Below are positions 18,073 to 25,894 of a stretch of DNA of 64,000 nucleotides, piece by piece (position 1 is the stretch's first letter; every line of letters begins with the position of its first letter). The translations under genes were made by a program, and so were the position numbers. Origin of the DNA: Asticcacaulis sp. AC466 (GTDB taxonomy: Bacteria > Pseudomonadota > Alphaproteobacteria > Caulobacterales > Caulobacteraceae); contig NZ_AWGE01000006.1 of NCBI RefSeq assembly GCF_000495815.1, positions 62,001-126,000 of the forward strand. Reading direction: 5' to 3'. The notes below the pieces were generated by a model. That model had not been told where the DNA came from. It did not search any database and saw only the letters and a list, made by a program, of their open reading frames with translations.

Positions 18073-18774
18073 CTAGAAATCGAGTTCTTTGTAATGGGTC
18101 GATGCCGCCACGCCCGGCAGCTTGTCGGCCAGGAGTGGCCGGAAGCACGGGCGTGATTTCATCACCATGTACCAGGTCTTGAGGTGCGGGTAGCGGGCCC
18201 AGTTGATCTCATCGAAATAGTCGAGGATCGATAATTGGCCGGCGGCGGCAAAGTCGGCATAGCTGAGCGCGTGCCCCGCCAGCCAGTTGCGTGCGCCGAG
18301 CAGGCTTTCGAAATACCGCAGGTGATCCTTGAGCGCTTCGCGCCCGGCCCGCATGGCGGGAATGTCGGGGACGCCGCCGCCCATCAGGCGCTTTTCCATT
18401 TTTTCGTGAAGCAGTAGCGCATTGACCTCATAGTCGAACTTGCGCTCGAACCAGCCGACCAGGCGGCGGGCTTCGGCGCGTTCGTTGACATTGGCCGGCC
18501 ACAAACGGATGTCCGGGTAGGCCTCTTCGAGGTGCTCCATGATGGCGCGGTCCTCGCAGATGCGATGGGTCTGGCCGCCGGACTCCTGCTCGGGCATCTC
18601 GACGAGAATGGGCAGGAGTCCCGACGGGTTTAACCTGAGGATGGTGTCGTCCGGTTCCCAGTAGCGGACCGGGATCTCTTCGAAGCTGAGCTTTTTTTCG
18701 CCCAAGGCCAGGCGAATCGTCCGGGAATGCGGGTCGAAGGCGAAATGGTAGAGCTGGCGGGTATAGGCTGTCAT
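18073..18774 (-). CDS. fzlA: Glutathione-transferase-fold protein, probable FtsZ-binding FzlA
   Basis: A 233-residue protein with a thioredoxin-like N-terminal domain (SRTIRLALGEKKLSFEE) and an all-helical C-terminal GST domain containing LAGHALSYADFAAAGQLS, followed by a short acidic tail ending HYKELDF. In Caulobacter the essential division protein FzlA is a GST-like protein that binds FtsZ, and its C-terminal tail matters for function. The same gene neighbourhood (queG, uppP) occurs around this GST in alphaproteobacteria. Identification rests on family, tail and context, not on alignment. It could instead be an ordinary GST. It starts 9 bases after fieF. Confidence 0.65.
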   Translation of the reverse strand: MTAYTRQLYHFAFDPHSRTIRLALGEKKLSFEEIPVRYWEPDDTILRLNPSGLLPILVEMPEQESGGQTHRICEDRAIMEHLEEAYPDIRLWPANVNERAEARRLVGWFERKFDYEVNALLLHEKMEKRLMGGGVPDIPAMRAGREALKDHLRYFESLLGARNWLAGHALSYADFAAAGQLSILDYFDEINWARYPHLKTWYMVMKSRPCFRPLLADKLPGVAASTHYKELDF

Positions 18775-18783
18775 TGCGGTGAC

Positions 18784-19755
18784 TTATGCCTTATTCGGCG
18801 CGTTTAAGTCAAAACCTGTTGGGGGTTCTTCACCGAAAACGCCGCCATGCGGTTCTGCCAGCCCCTGGGGGTCGGCATGGATCAGAATATCGGCGTTGGG
18901 AAAGACATCCAGCAGGCGCTTTTCGGCACCGATGATGATCTTGTGCGCGGCATCAAGCGACAGGGTCGGCGACATTTCTACGTGGGCCTGGATCAGAATA
19001 TAGGGCCCCATCAGGCGCGTGCGCAATTGATGGACACCCAGCACTTGCGGGTCTTGCTTTATCAGGTCGGTGATGCGGGCAACGTCTCCGTCTTCAAGCC
19101 CGCGGTCCATCAGGTGATCGGCGGCTTCACGCAGGACCTTGAGGGCGCCCCAGACGAACCAGGCGGCCATGGCGAAGCCGGCGATGGCATCCATCTGCAC
19201 AAAGCCCATGGCCGCCGCGACCACGCCGATCAGGGCGATCGAATTGCTGACCAGATCGGTGACATAGTGCATGCGGTCGGCGGATATAGCGACCGATTGG
19301 CTGCTTTTCAGGGCCAAGTTCTGAAACAATACCAGGCCGATGGTCAGAATGATGGAAACGATCAGCACCCCGATGGCCAGGCTGGATTGCGTAACCGGCT
19401 GTGGATTTTTCAGATGCTCGACGCATGACTGCATGATCAGCGCTGCCGAGGCAAAGACCAGTCCGGCCTGGACCAGGGCGCTGAAGGCTTCCGCCTTGCC
19501 GTGACCGAAGGGGTGCTCCTTGTCCGGCGGTGCCTTGGCGTAACGCACGGCGGCGAAGGTGATCAGAGAGGCCAGAAGGTCGAGGCCCGAATCGGCCAGC
19601 GACGCCAGGATGGATTGCGACCCGGAAAAATAGAGGGTGATCCCCTTCATCACCACCATGACACAGGCGACGACGACCGATAGACTCGACGCCAGCAATA
19701 CCAGATTGCCCGAAGAGGGCGTAGAGGCGGGCGGCGGCGGTGCGGATGGGCTCAT
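18784..19755 (-). CDS. fieF: Cation diffusion facilitator (FieF/ZitB type divalent metal exporter)
   Basis: Inner-membrane proton-coupled exporter of Zn2+/Fe2+-type cations. The 323-residue protein has six predicted membrane helices. Metal-site motifs are visible in helix 2 (SLADSGLDLL) and helix 5 (ADRMHYVTDLVSN), with the loop HPFGHGKAE between helices 2 and 3. A cytoplasmic C-terminal ferredoxin-like domain ends the protein. The start has no strong ribosome-binding site. It is the first gene of a tight minus-strand run with fzlA, queG, a glycosyltransferase and pgi. Confidence 0.88.
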   Translation of the reverse strand: MSPSAPPPPASTPSSGNLVLLASSLSVVVACVMVVMKGITLYFSGSQSILASLADSGLDLLASLITFAAVRYAKAPPDKEHPFGHGKAEAFSALVQAGLVFASAALIMQSCVEHLKNPQPVTQSSLAIGVLIVSIILTIGLVLFQNLALKSSQSVAISADRMHYVTDLVSNSIALIGVVAAAMGFVQMDAIAGFAMAAWFVWGALKVLREAADHLMDRGLEDGDVARITDLIKQDPQVLGVHQLRTRLMGPYILIQAHVEMSPTLSLDAAHKIIIGAEKRLLDVFPNADILIHADPQGLAEPHGGVFGEEPPTGFDLNAPNKA

Positions 19756-19938
19756 CTATCTGTCTTAGCACTTCGCCTGTGGCGTGCAAGTGTGTGGCTC
19801 ATGACGCAGGTCAGTAAAAAGGTGTTAACAAAATGTAAAAGTGGGTTGGAGCTCGGCGGCGAACCATGTAGCGTCGGAAATAATCAATCTTGATAATTCT
19901 GTCGGCTTTCGTTTCGTTAATTGCACAGGGACACGAGC

Positions 19939-21135
19939 ATGTCACGCGTTTGGATCAGCCGCAGCGAAGCCTTGGCGCGTCTCGAGGTCAAGCCGCAAAC
20001 CCTCTATGCCTATGTCAGCCGCCAGCGAATCGCGGCCAAAAGCGATCCGAGCCACCCGCGTATGAGCCTGTATGCGCTGGACGACGTTGAACGTTTGTCG
20101 CGGCGGGCGCCGGGACGTATCGCCCGCACATCGACGACACCGTTGCCGATGCAGACCCTGTCGGGCGGCACAATCACCCGCGGTGAAGCCGCTATCGATA
20201 CCGAGATCGCCATCACGATCGACGGTCATCACTATATTCGCGGTCGAGACCTCGTCGATTTGGCGGCGACGGAGAATTATGAAGCCGTGGCCGCTTTGTT
20301 GTGGCGGTCAGAAAGCAATAACCCGTTTGGGCCGCTAAAACCGCGTCCCGATGTCAACTTTCCCGGCGGACCGCGCACCCGCGTGCTGTCCATGCTCAGT
20401 CGTCGCCTGGAAGAAGACGCCTTGTCGGATGTCGATCCTCGGCGCGATCTCGCCCTGGAAGCAGCCAGCCTGGTCAACGAAATGTTCGATTCGGTCACCA
20501 ATGGCGGACCGCGTCTGTTCTTCCACCAGCGCCTGGCGCGGGCATGGAAGGTCTATGACAGCAAGGATGTAGACCTGTTGCGTCGTGCGCTCGTCCTGTC
20601 GGCGGACACCAGTCTAGACGAGGCCACGCTGGCGGTACGTGTCTCCGCCGCGACCATGGGCCCTCTGGCTATCGCCGCGATGGCGGGATTTGCCACCTTG
20701 ACTGGACCGCGCCTTGGCGGACGTATTTCGCGCGCCGAATCCTATGTCACCCAGGCGCGCCGCACCGGCAATCCGGTGACCCTTGCCAAATCGCTGCTCG
20801 ACAAGGGCCTTGAACTACCGGGATTTGAAAAGGACCCGTCGCCGTCGGAGTCTTTGCGCGCTCGCGCCCTGATTGATGCCGCGCCGCATATGGGCGAGGA
20901 CCTGAAGACAATCCTCAAGGTTGGTGAAGACTTGACCGGACAAAGTGTCGGCATGTCATTGGCGCTTGCCTTGATCGGTCGCCATCTCGACCTGCCACGC
21001 GAAGCGCCGATGACATTGTACGGCCTGGGCCGAAGCGCCGGATGGCTGGCCCATGCCATCGAGCAGATGCAGACCGGCGGATCGCCTAAGGCGCGCCTGC
21101 GTTACATCGGTATCCACCCCCATTCGGCGGGGTGA
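19939..21135 (+). CDS. Citrate-synthase-fold protein with N-terminal MerR-type helix-turn-helix, catalytic residues apparently lost
   Basis: A 398-residue protein. Residues 1-60 look like a MerR-type DNA-binding domain (SRSEALARLEVKPQTLYAYV). The rest aligns by eye with the large and small domains of citrate synthase, ending in the signature GLGRSAGWLAHAIEQ. The active-site motifs are altered. GPLHGGA-type reads GPRLGGR, the GFGHPLY-type segment reads GFEKDPSPS, and the ADHELN-type His reads ADTSLD, so all three usual His are gone. This suggests a non-catalytic, possibly regulatory protein. AGGGA lies 9 bases upstream of the ATG. Caulobacter carries extra citrate-synthase paralogues besides CitA; this may be one of them. 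Confidence 0.75.
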   Translation: MSRVWISRSEALARLEVKPQTLYAYVSRQRIAAKSDPSHPRMSLYALDDVERLSRRAPGRIARTSTTPLPMQTLSGGTITRGEAAIDTEIAITIDGHHYIRGRDLVDLAATENYEAVAALLWRSESNNPFGPLKPRPDVNFPGGPRTRVLSMLSRRLEEDALSDVDPRRDLALEAASLVNEMFDSVTNGGPRLFFHQRLARAWKVYDSKDVDLLRRALVLSADTSLDEATLAVRVSAATMGPLAIAAMAGFATLTGPRLGGRISRAESYVTQARRTGNPVTLAKSLLDKGLELPGFEKDPSPSESLRARALIDAAPHMGEDLKTILKVGEDLTGQSVGMSLALALIGRHLDLPREAPMTLYGLGRSAGWLAHAIEQMQTGGSPKARLRYIGIHPHSAG

Positions 21136-21240
21136 TCATCTGTTGGCAATAGGTGCGCGCGGAAATCAACCCAAAGCGTTCGCACACGCAAAAATTACCT
21201 TCGAAAATTGCGCGAATGACGATTTCCTTTGCTGAAATTT

Positions 21241-21274
21241 CCCTCTAAGACTGTTGCATCTTAGAGGGTTTTTT
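21241..21274 (+). promoter_or_regulatory. Terminator-like hairpin containing the uppP ribosome-binding site
   Basis: A perfect 10-bp stem CCCTCTAAGA / TCTTAGAGGG with an 8-base loop is followed directly by six T. This is a complete intrinsic terminator. The right arm contains AGAGGG, which is 7 bases from the uppP ATG at 21276 and is the only Shine-Dalgarno candidate. It may end the citrate-synthase-like transcript and, if read through, block translation of uppP. Confidence 0.75.
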
Positions 21275-21275
21275 C

Positions 21276-22085
21276 ATGCATTATCTGTTGGCTGCGCTTC
21301 TCGGTCTGATCGAAGGACTGACGGAGTTCCTTCCCGTTTCCTCGACCGCGCATCTGCTGATCGCCGAAAAGCTGATGGCCTTTAGCGATCCGGGCGGCAA
21401 TTTCGCCGTCATGATTCAGCTGGGCGCCATCTTGGCGGTCGTCGTGCTCTATTTCCAGCGTCTCTTCAAGGCGGTGATTTCCATTCCAACCAGCGCAGAC
21501 TCCCGCCGCTTTGCCATCAGCGTACTGGTTGCCTTTTTTCCGGCGGTTGTTATCGGCGTAGTGGTGAAAAAATCCGGCCTTCTGAGCGATTTTTTCGAGA
21601 ACGTGCCATTGATCTGCAGTGCCCTGATCGTTGGCGGCATTGCCTTGTGGGCGGTCGATAAATTTGCACCGAAGCCCGTCTATCACGATTCATCGGCACT
21701 GGATGTCAAGACGTCGCTGCTGATCGGGCTGTTCCAGTGCATGGCCATCATCCCCGGCATGTCGCGTTCGGGCTCAACCCTGATCGGCGCCATGGTGTGC
21801 AAGGTGGATAAGAAGGCCGGGGCTGAATTTTCATTCTTTCTGGCTATCCCGACCATGCTTGGCGCCTTTGCCGTCGAATTCGCCGACAGCCACAAGCTGC
21901 TGACCGCCGATCAATACGGCCTTATCGCCATCGGCTTCGTCGTCGCCTTCCTGTCGGCCCTGCTGGTCATCAAGCCTTTTATTGGCTTCGTGCAAAAGCG
22001 TGGCTATGGGTTGTTCGCCCTGTGGCGCATTCTGGTGGGTGTCGGCGGTCTGGTCTGGTGGTTCGGCTTTGCCCACGCTGGCTGA
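21276..22085 (+). CDS. uppP: Undecaprenyl-diphosphatase
   Basis: Dephosphorylates undecaprenyl pyrophosphate so the lipid carrier can be reused for peptidoglycan and other envelope polymers; overproduction gives bacitracin resistance. The 269-residue integral membrane protein has the two family motifs: EGLTEFLPVSSTAH (residues 14-27) with the catalytic Glu residues, and PGMSRSGST (about residue 156). About seven to eight hydrophobic segments are visible. The start is fixed by the conserved N terminus and lies 2 bases after a terminator-like T run. Confidence 0.95.
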   Translation: MHYLLAALLGLIEGLTEFLPVSSTAHLLIAEKLMAFSDPGGNFAVMIQLGAILAVVVLYFQRLFKAVISIPTSADSRRFAISVLVAFFPAVVIGVVVKKSGLLSDFFENVPLICSALIVGGIALWAVDKFAPKPVYHDSSALDVKTSLLIGLFQCMAIIPGMSRSGSTLIGAMVCKVDKKAGAEFSFFLAIPTMLGAFAVEFADSHKLLTADQYGLIAIGFVVAFLSALLVIKPFIGFVQKRGYGLFALWRILVGVGGLVWWFGFAHAG

Positions 22086-22496
22086 TCAGCCCTTCAGATC
22101 GTCCGGCACGCGCCCGCCGCCTTCTTCCAGTTTGCGCATAACCGCCTTATGCAGCCAGATGTTCATATGGGCCGTATCGCCCTTGTCGCCGATATAACCG
22201 AGTTCATCGGCCAACTGACGGCGGTGTTCCAGGCTGGAATCGAGCCCGACCAGCTTCATCAGGTCAACAATGGAGTGGCGCCAGTTGAGCGCCTCGCCAG
22301 CCTGCTCCGCCGCCGTGTCCAGAATGGGCGCGACATCAACCAGCTCTGTTTCCAGTATAGCCGGCGTCGCCATGGTGGTGGCCGGAGCGATGGCGGAGGT
22401 GTGGACCGGTGGCACCGGCGCGGCCATGGTCGGGGTGCCCGGCGATTGCAATTGCTTGTGAAAAATGAAATCGCGGATCGTGGTGAACAGGCCCAT
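22086..22496 (-). CDS. DUF3597 family protein
   Basis: A 136-residue protein with the DUF3597 C-terminal domain: LNWRHSIVDLMKLVGLDSSL, then ELGYIGDKGDTAHMNIW and RKLEEGGGRVPDDL. This family has been likened to LysM-associated or phage-tail-like small proteins, but its function is unknown. The N-terminal 55 residues are a low-complexity Pro/Ala/Thr-rich linker. The stop codon immediately abuts the end of convergent uppP. No signal peptide is evident. Confidence 0.75.
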   Translation of the reverse strand: MGLFTTIRDFIFHKQLQSPGTPTMAAPVPPVHTSAIAPATTMATPAILETELVDVAPILDTAAEQAGEALNWRHSIVDLMKLVGLDSSLEHRRQLADELGYIGDKGDTAHMNIWLHKAVMRKLEEGGGRVPDDLKG

Positions 22497-22555
22497 GACG
22501 TGGCTCCTTATGATATTACCTATATAGGCTACGCCCGGCGGATATAAAGATGCGA

Positions 22556-23380
22556 TTACGGTTTGCGCCCGTGCAGCCGTTCATGAAATTTAGGCACGGT
22601 GTCGCTGGCCTGGCGGGCGGCCATGTCGCGGCCCCTGTGTTCGGCTCCGGCGATCAGGTCCGGGATCAGGTCGGCCTCCGGCAGGTTTTTCCAGTACTTC
22701 TTCGGCATTTCCGTCTGCATCATCTTTACCTTGAGGCGGGCCGGATTGAAAATATTGGCAAAATAGGTGCGCCACAGGTCGTCGGCGTCATCCTGGATGT
22801 CGGGCTTGTCAGCAGGTGCATCACAAAACCGCACGTCTGTGCCGTCCCAAGATATCGCGCCTTTGGGCGTCGCGATCAGCCAGTCCATGTCGGCAAAGCG
22901 GCGGCGAAAAAAGCCGGCATTGCGGGCGACGATGAAATGGTCGGGTTCGAACCACGATACAAAGGCGCGGCGTTGGCCGCTGGCGGGGACTTCCTTGAAC
23001 CGGACGAAGGCGTGCATCTTGTGGCTATCGCGATGGACGGACCGGTCGAACGCGTGTGCGCGGGCCACATCTGGATCGGATCGGATGTGTAGCAAGGCAT
23101 GTTCGGTCTGCAATCGCCACAGCAGACGGTAAGCCAGGTCGAAGCGCGACGGATCGCTATGACAGATCAGACTTTCGGCCAAAGGCAGGAACGCCTTGGG
23201 CACTGATACCGGTGCGGCCCCACCGATGGGCGGCGATGCGGGCGCCGAAAACAGATCGCTGCCGGCCGCATCCTCGCTAACCCATTCGATGTCGCGCGGC
23301 ACCGTGCCCTGGCTCAGTAGAGCCCGCGCCGCGGTTCGCCATTCCTCGAAATCGCCACGCGCCCGCAGAACAATCCTCAC
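22556..23380 (-). CDS. DUF4130 (TIGR03915-type) DNA-metabolism protein, partner of the radical SAM gene
   Basis: A 274-residue protein with the DUF4130 pattern: YRLLWRLQTEHALLHIRSDP, SHKMHAFVRFKEV, SWFEPDHFIVARNAGFFRRR and WDGT. In many bacteria this domain is fused to, or sits beside, the uracil-DNA-binding enzyme UdgX; no UDG domain is present here or in this window. It starts with GTG and overlaps the radical SAM stop by 4 bases (GTGA), so translation is coupled. Its role in DNA repair is inferred from partner and promoter; the biochemistry of this domain is not established to my knowledge. Confidence 0.8.
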   Translation of the reverse strand: MRIVLRARGDFEEWRTAARALLSQGTVPRDIEWVSEDAAGSDLFSAPASPPIGGAAPVSVPKAFLPLAESLICHSDPSRFDLAYRLLWRLQTEHALLHIRSDPDVARAHAFDRSVHRDSHKMHAFVRFKEVPASGQRRAFVSWFEPDHFIVARNAGFFRRRFADMDWLIATPKGAISWDGTDVRFCDAPADKPDIQDDADDLWRTYFANIFNPARLKVKMMQTEMPKKYWKNLPEADLIPDLIAGAEHRGRDMAARQASDTVPKFHERLHGRKP

Positions 23381-24624
23381 AGCAAAACCAATTGCTGGGG
23401 TTCCGGCACGAACAGACTGCGCAAATCGCTGCGGTCGATCAGCTTAAGCGGCGACCAGCCACTGGCGGTAACGAAGGCCTGGACTTTTTTCACCGACACC
23501 TTCAGACGCATCAGATCACCCATGGCCAACCGTTTGAACTGTCGTGCCGACAGGATGGCCTTGACCGTCTTTGTACCGAAGCCGGGCACGCGCAGGAGCA
23601 TCTCCTTGTCGGCGGTATTGATATCGACCGGAAACCGTCCACGATTTTCCAGCGCCCAGGCCAGTTTCGGATCGATGGTGAGGTCGAGCATACCGTCGGG
23701 GCGTCCGGCGGTGATTTCTTCGATGCCGAAACCATAGAAGCGGTAGAGCCAATCAGCCTGATACAGGCGATGTTCGCGCACCAGCGGCGGCTTAATCAGC
23801 GGCAAGGCCTTGCTGGCGTCGGGAATGGGGGAAAAGGCCGAATAATAGACGCGGCGCAGTCGATACGCGTCATAAAGACCGGCGCTGGTCCCCAATATGG
23901 TGGCGTCTGACGCCTCATCGGCGCCGATAATCATCTGGGTCGACTGCCCGGCCGGCGCAAAGGTCTTGCGGCGGCGGGTCCGCAGCGTCGGTTCGCCGGC
24001 TTCATCTATTTTCGTTTTCAACTCGCCCATTGAGCGGCGAATATTGCGCGGGTGCTTTTGCGGGGCGAATTTTTCGACCCCGGCATCCGTCGGCAGTTCG
24101 ATGTTGATCGACAGGCGGTCGGCGAAAAGTCCGGCTTCCTCGATCAGCTTCGCCGAGGCGTCGGGAATCGTCTTGAGGTGAATATAGCCGCGGAAATTAT
24201 GCGTTACGCGCAAATCGCGCGCGATGCGCACCATCTGCTCCATGGTGTAATCCGAATTGCGGATAATGCCGGACGACAGAAACAGGCCCTCGATATAGTT
24301 GCGGCGGTAAAATTCGAGTGTCAGCCAGATGACCTCCTCCGGCGAAAAGCGCGCGCGCTCGACATTGCTCGATGAGCGGTTGATGCAGTAGGCGCAATCA
24401 TAGATGCAGAAATTGGTCATCAGAATCTTGAGCAGCGAAATGCAGCGGCCGTCCGGCGCATAGGCGTGGCAGATGCCCGACCCTTCGGTAGATCCCAATC
24501 CTCCCGATTCCTGGCCACCCGACCCCGACGAATCGCGTCGGGTGGTCCCGGACGAGGCGCATGACGCGTCGTACTTGGCCGCATCGGACAGAATGGCCAG
24601 ACGCGCTTTCAAACTCTTTTTCAT
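23377..24624 (-). CDS. Putative DNA modification/repair radical SAM protein (TIGR03916 type)
   Basis: A 415-residue radical SAM enzyme. The iron-sulfur motif CIYDCAYC (about residues 74-81) follows a conserved N terminus with LSDAAKYDASCASSG. The central TIM-barrel region contains HLKTIPDAS and DRLSINIELPT. The C terminus has a helix-hairpin-helix-like segment (INTADKEMLLRVPGFGTKTV), consistent with DNA binding. A low-complexity Gly/Ser insert lies near residues 25-48. The substrate is unknown. An SOS box lies 5-19 bases upstream of the ATG, and no Shine-Dalgarno sequence is visible. It is cotranscribed with the DUF4130 gene. Confidence 0.85.
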   Translation of the reverse strand: MKKSLKARLAILSDAAKYDASCASSGTTRRDSSGSGGQESGGLGSTEGSGICHAYAPDGRCISLLKILMTNFCIYDCAYCINRSSSNVERARFSPEEVIWLTLEFYRRNYIEGLFLSSGIIRNSDYTMEQMVRIARDLRVTHNFRGYIHLKTIPDASAKLIEEAGLFADRLSINIELPTDAGVEKFAPQKHPRNIRRSMGELKTKIDEAGEPTLRTRRRKTFAPAGQSTQMIIGADEASDATILGTSAGLYDAYRLRRVYYSAFSPIPDASKALPLIKPPLVREHRLYQADWLYRFYGFGIEEITAGRPDGMLDLTIDPKLAWALENRGRFPVDINTADKEMLLRVPGFGTKTVKAILSARQFKRLAMGDLMRLKVSVKKVQAFVTASGWSPLKLIDRSDLRSLFVPEPQQLVLL

Positions 24625-24628
24625 AATT

Positions 24629-24643
24629 GTTCATGATATGTTC
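24629..24643 (-). promoter_or_regulatory. SOS box (LexA site) of the radical SAM / DUF4130 operon
   Basis: GTTCATGATATGTTC is an exact GTTC-N7-GTTC, the LexA operator of alphaproteobacteria. It lies in the 56-base divergent gap with cutA, only 5 bases from the radical SAM ATG, so bound LexA would cover the start of the transcript. Confidence 0.85.
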
Positions 24644-24680
24644 TGTTTGCGAACGCGTCAATCCATGTATGGTGGTCGCC

Positions 24681-24995
24681 ATGAACGATATCGTGATTGT
24701 GTCCATCGCCTGCGCCAACGAAGCGGAGGCGCAAAGCCTGACCGGATTACTGGTCACCGCCCGTCTGGCTGCGTGCGTGCAAAGTCACGAAATCCGCTCG
24801 GTCTATCGCTGGAAAGGCGAGATCGACCGCGCGGATGAAATCATGCTGACAGCCAAGACCCTGACCGACCGTCTGCCGATGCTGGAAGCCCTCGTCAAGC
24901 AGCACCACAGCTATGACGTGCCGGAAATCATCGCGACGCCGGTGGTCTGGGCCAGCGACAGCTATGCCGCATGGCTGCGCGAGGCTCTCGACTAG
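24681..24995 (+). CDS. cutA: CutA1 divalent-ion tolerance protein
   Basis: A 104-residue trimeric cytosolic protein of the CutA1 family, first linked to copper tolerance; its precise role remains unclear. Family features include ARLAACVQ, YRWKGEID, MLTAKT and HSYDVPEIIA, at normal length. The ATG at 24681 is preferred over in-frame upstream starts because it begins at the first conserved strand (MNDIVIVS); GGTGG lies just upstream. It diverges from the SOS-box operon. The stop overlaps the convergent methyltransferase-like gene by three bases (shared CTAG). Confidence 0.9.
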   Translation: MNDIVIVSIACANEAEAQSLTGLLVTARLAACVQSHEIRSVYRWKGEIDRADEIMLTAKTLTDRLPMLEALVKQHHSYDVPEIIATPVVWASDSYAAWLREALD

Positions 24996-25792
24996 GGCTT
25001 GTGGAATTTCAGCGTCATGCGGTCCGATTCACCGATGGCGTCGTATGTCTGGCGCTCGGCGTCCGTCAAGGTGCGAGTGTTATCCTTGCTCTGGCGGACC
25101 GGCGGCAGGGTCCAGACACCGAAGGGATGATCGCGCGTATCCTTTGGATTGGCGTTGATTTCCGATCGGCCGTCGAACACAAAGCCCGCCTTTTCCGCCG
25201 CCTGAATGACATAGGATTCCGGCACGTAGCCGGTTCCCGCCTTCGGGTCCGCACCCTCCGGCGCGCGATGCTGCTCGACCGCCAATATGCCGCCCGGTTT
25301 CAGGGTGGTGTAGAAGATTTTCAGGTAGGTATCGGTGGTTTCGCCCTGACGCGCCCAGTTGTGGAAGGCGCGTGCCACCAGTAGGAAATCGGCTGAATTG
25401 GCCGGCAGATCGCTGCCTTGCGGTGTCAGCGTCTTGGCCGATACGGTGCCGTAGATGGCGGTATCCGCCACTTCCTTCCAGAAGGTCTCATCCTTCGGGT
25501 TCCGCAAAGCCGCGATATAGTGCCCACCGGTCGCCTTGGCATAGGGCGCCAGGATTTCAGTCCACCATCCCTTGGCGCCGGGGTCGACCTCGACAATGGT
25601 CATGCCGGGCTTGAGCCCCCAGAAGGCCAGCGCCTGGGCCGGATGGCGGTAGGCGTCGCGCGCCTTGTTGACATCGCTGCGCCAGGCGCCGTTTATGGCG
25701 GTTGTCAGGGCCGCGTCGTCGGCGACGGCGGGCAGGCTTGTGCATAGGCTTACGGCGGCAAAGGCGGCGATCAGGGTACGGCGGGCAATCAT
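24992..25792 (-). CDS. Exported class I methyltransferase-like protein (COG4798 type)
   Basis: A 266-residue protein with a signal peptide (cleavage after PAVA, about residue 24) and a methyltransferase-like fold: KPGMTIVEVDPGAKGWWTEIL corresponds to motif I, and FLLVARAFHNW and LKPGGILAVEQHRA to later strands. The family is annotated as predicted methyltransferases yet is exported, where SAM is not expected, so the true activity is uncertain. The N terminus MIARRTLIAAFAAV looks like an ordinary Sec signal. It is convergent with cutA. Confidence 0.75.
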   Translation of the reverse strand: MIARRTLIAAFAAVSLCTSLPAVADDAALTTAINGAWRSDVNKARDAYRHPAQALAFWGLKPGMTIVEVDPGAKGWWTEILAPYAKATGGHYIAALRNPKDETFWKEVADTAIYGTVSAKTLTPQGSDLPANSADFLLVARAFHNWARQGETTDTYLKIFYTTLKPGGILAVEQHRAPEGADPKAGTGYVPESYVIQAAEKAGFVFDGRSEINANPKDTRDHPFGVWTLPPVRQSKDNTRTLTDAERQTYDAIGESDRMTLKFHKP

Positions 25793-25894
25793 GGGGTCCT
25801 CCTGTTTTGCGAAGCCTTAGCAAGACTGGCGGGCTGTGTCTTGTCACAACGCCGTCAGGACGATACACACGAGCAGAGATCAGTGAGGTTGTTC

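Noticed and set aside
22149-22547. Plus-strand frame opposite the DUF3597 gene
   Set aside because: The minus strand encodes a recognisable DUF3597 domain; the plus frame is Arg/Gly-rich with no motif.
22556-23380. Possible UdgX fusion in the DUF4130 gene
   Set aside because: The protein is 274 residues and lacks any uracil-DNA-glycosylase motif; no udgX is in the window.
24398-24757. 119-codon minus-strand frame overlapping the radical SAM gene start
   Set aside because: It conflicts with the radical SAM reading frame, which has the CxxxCxxC motif and conserved N terminus.
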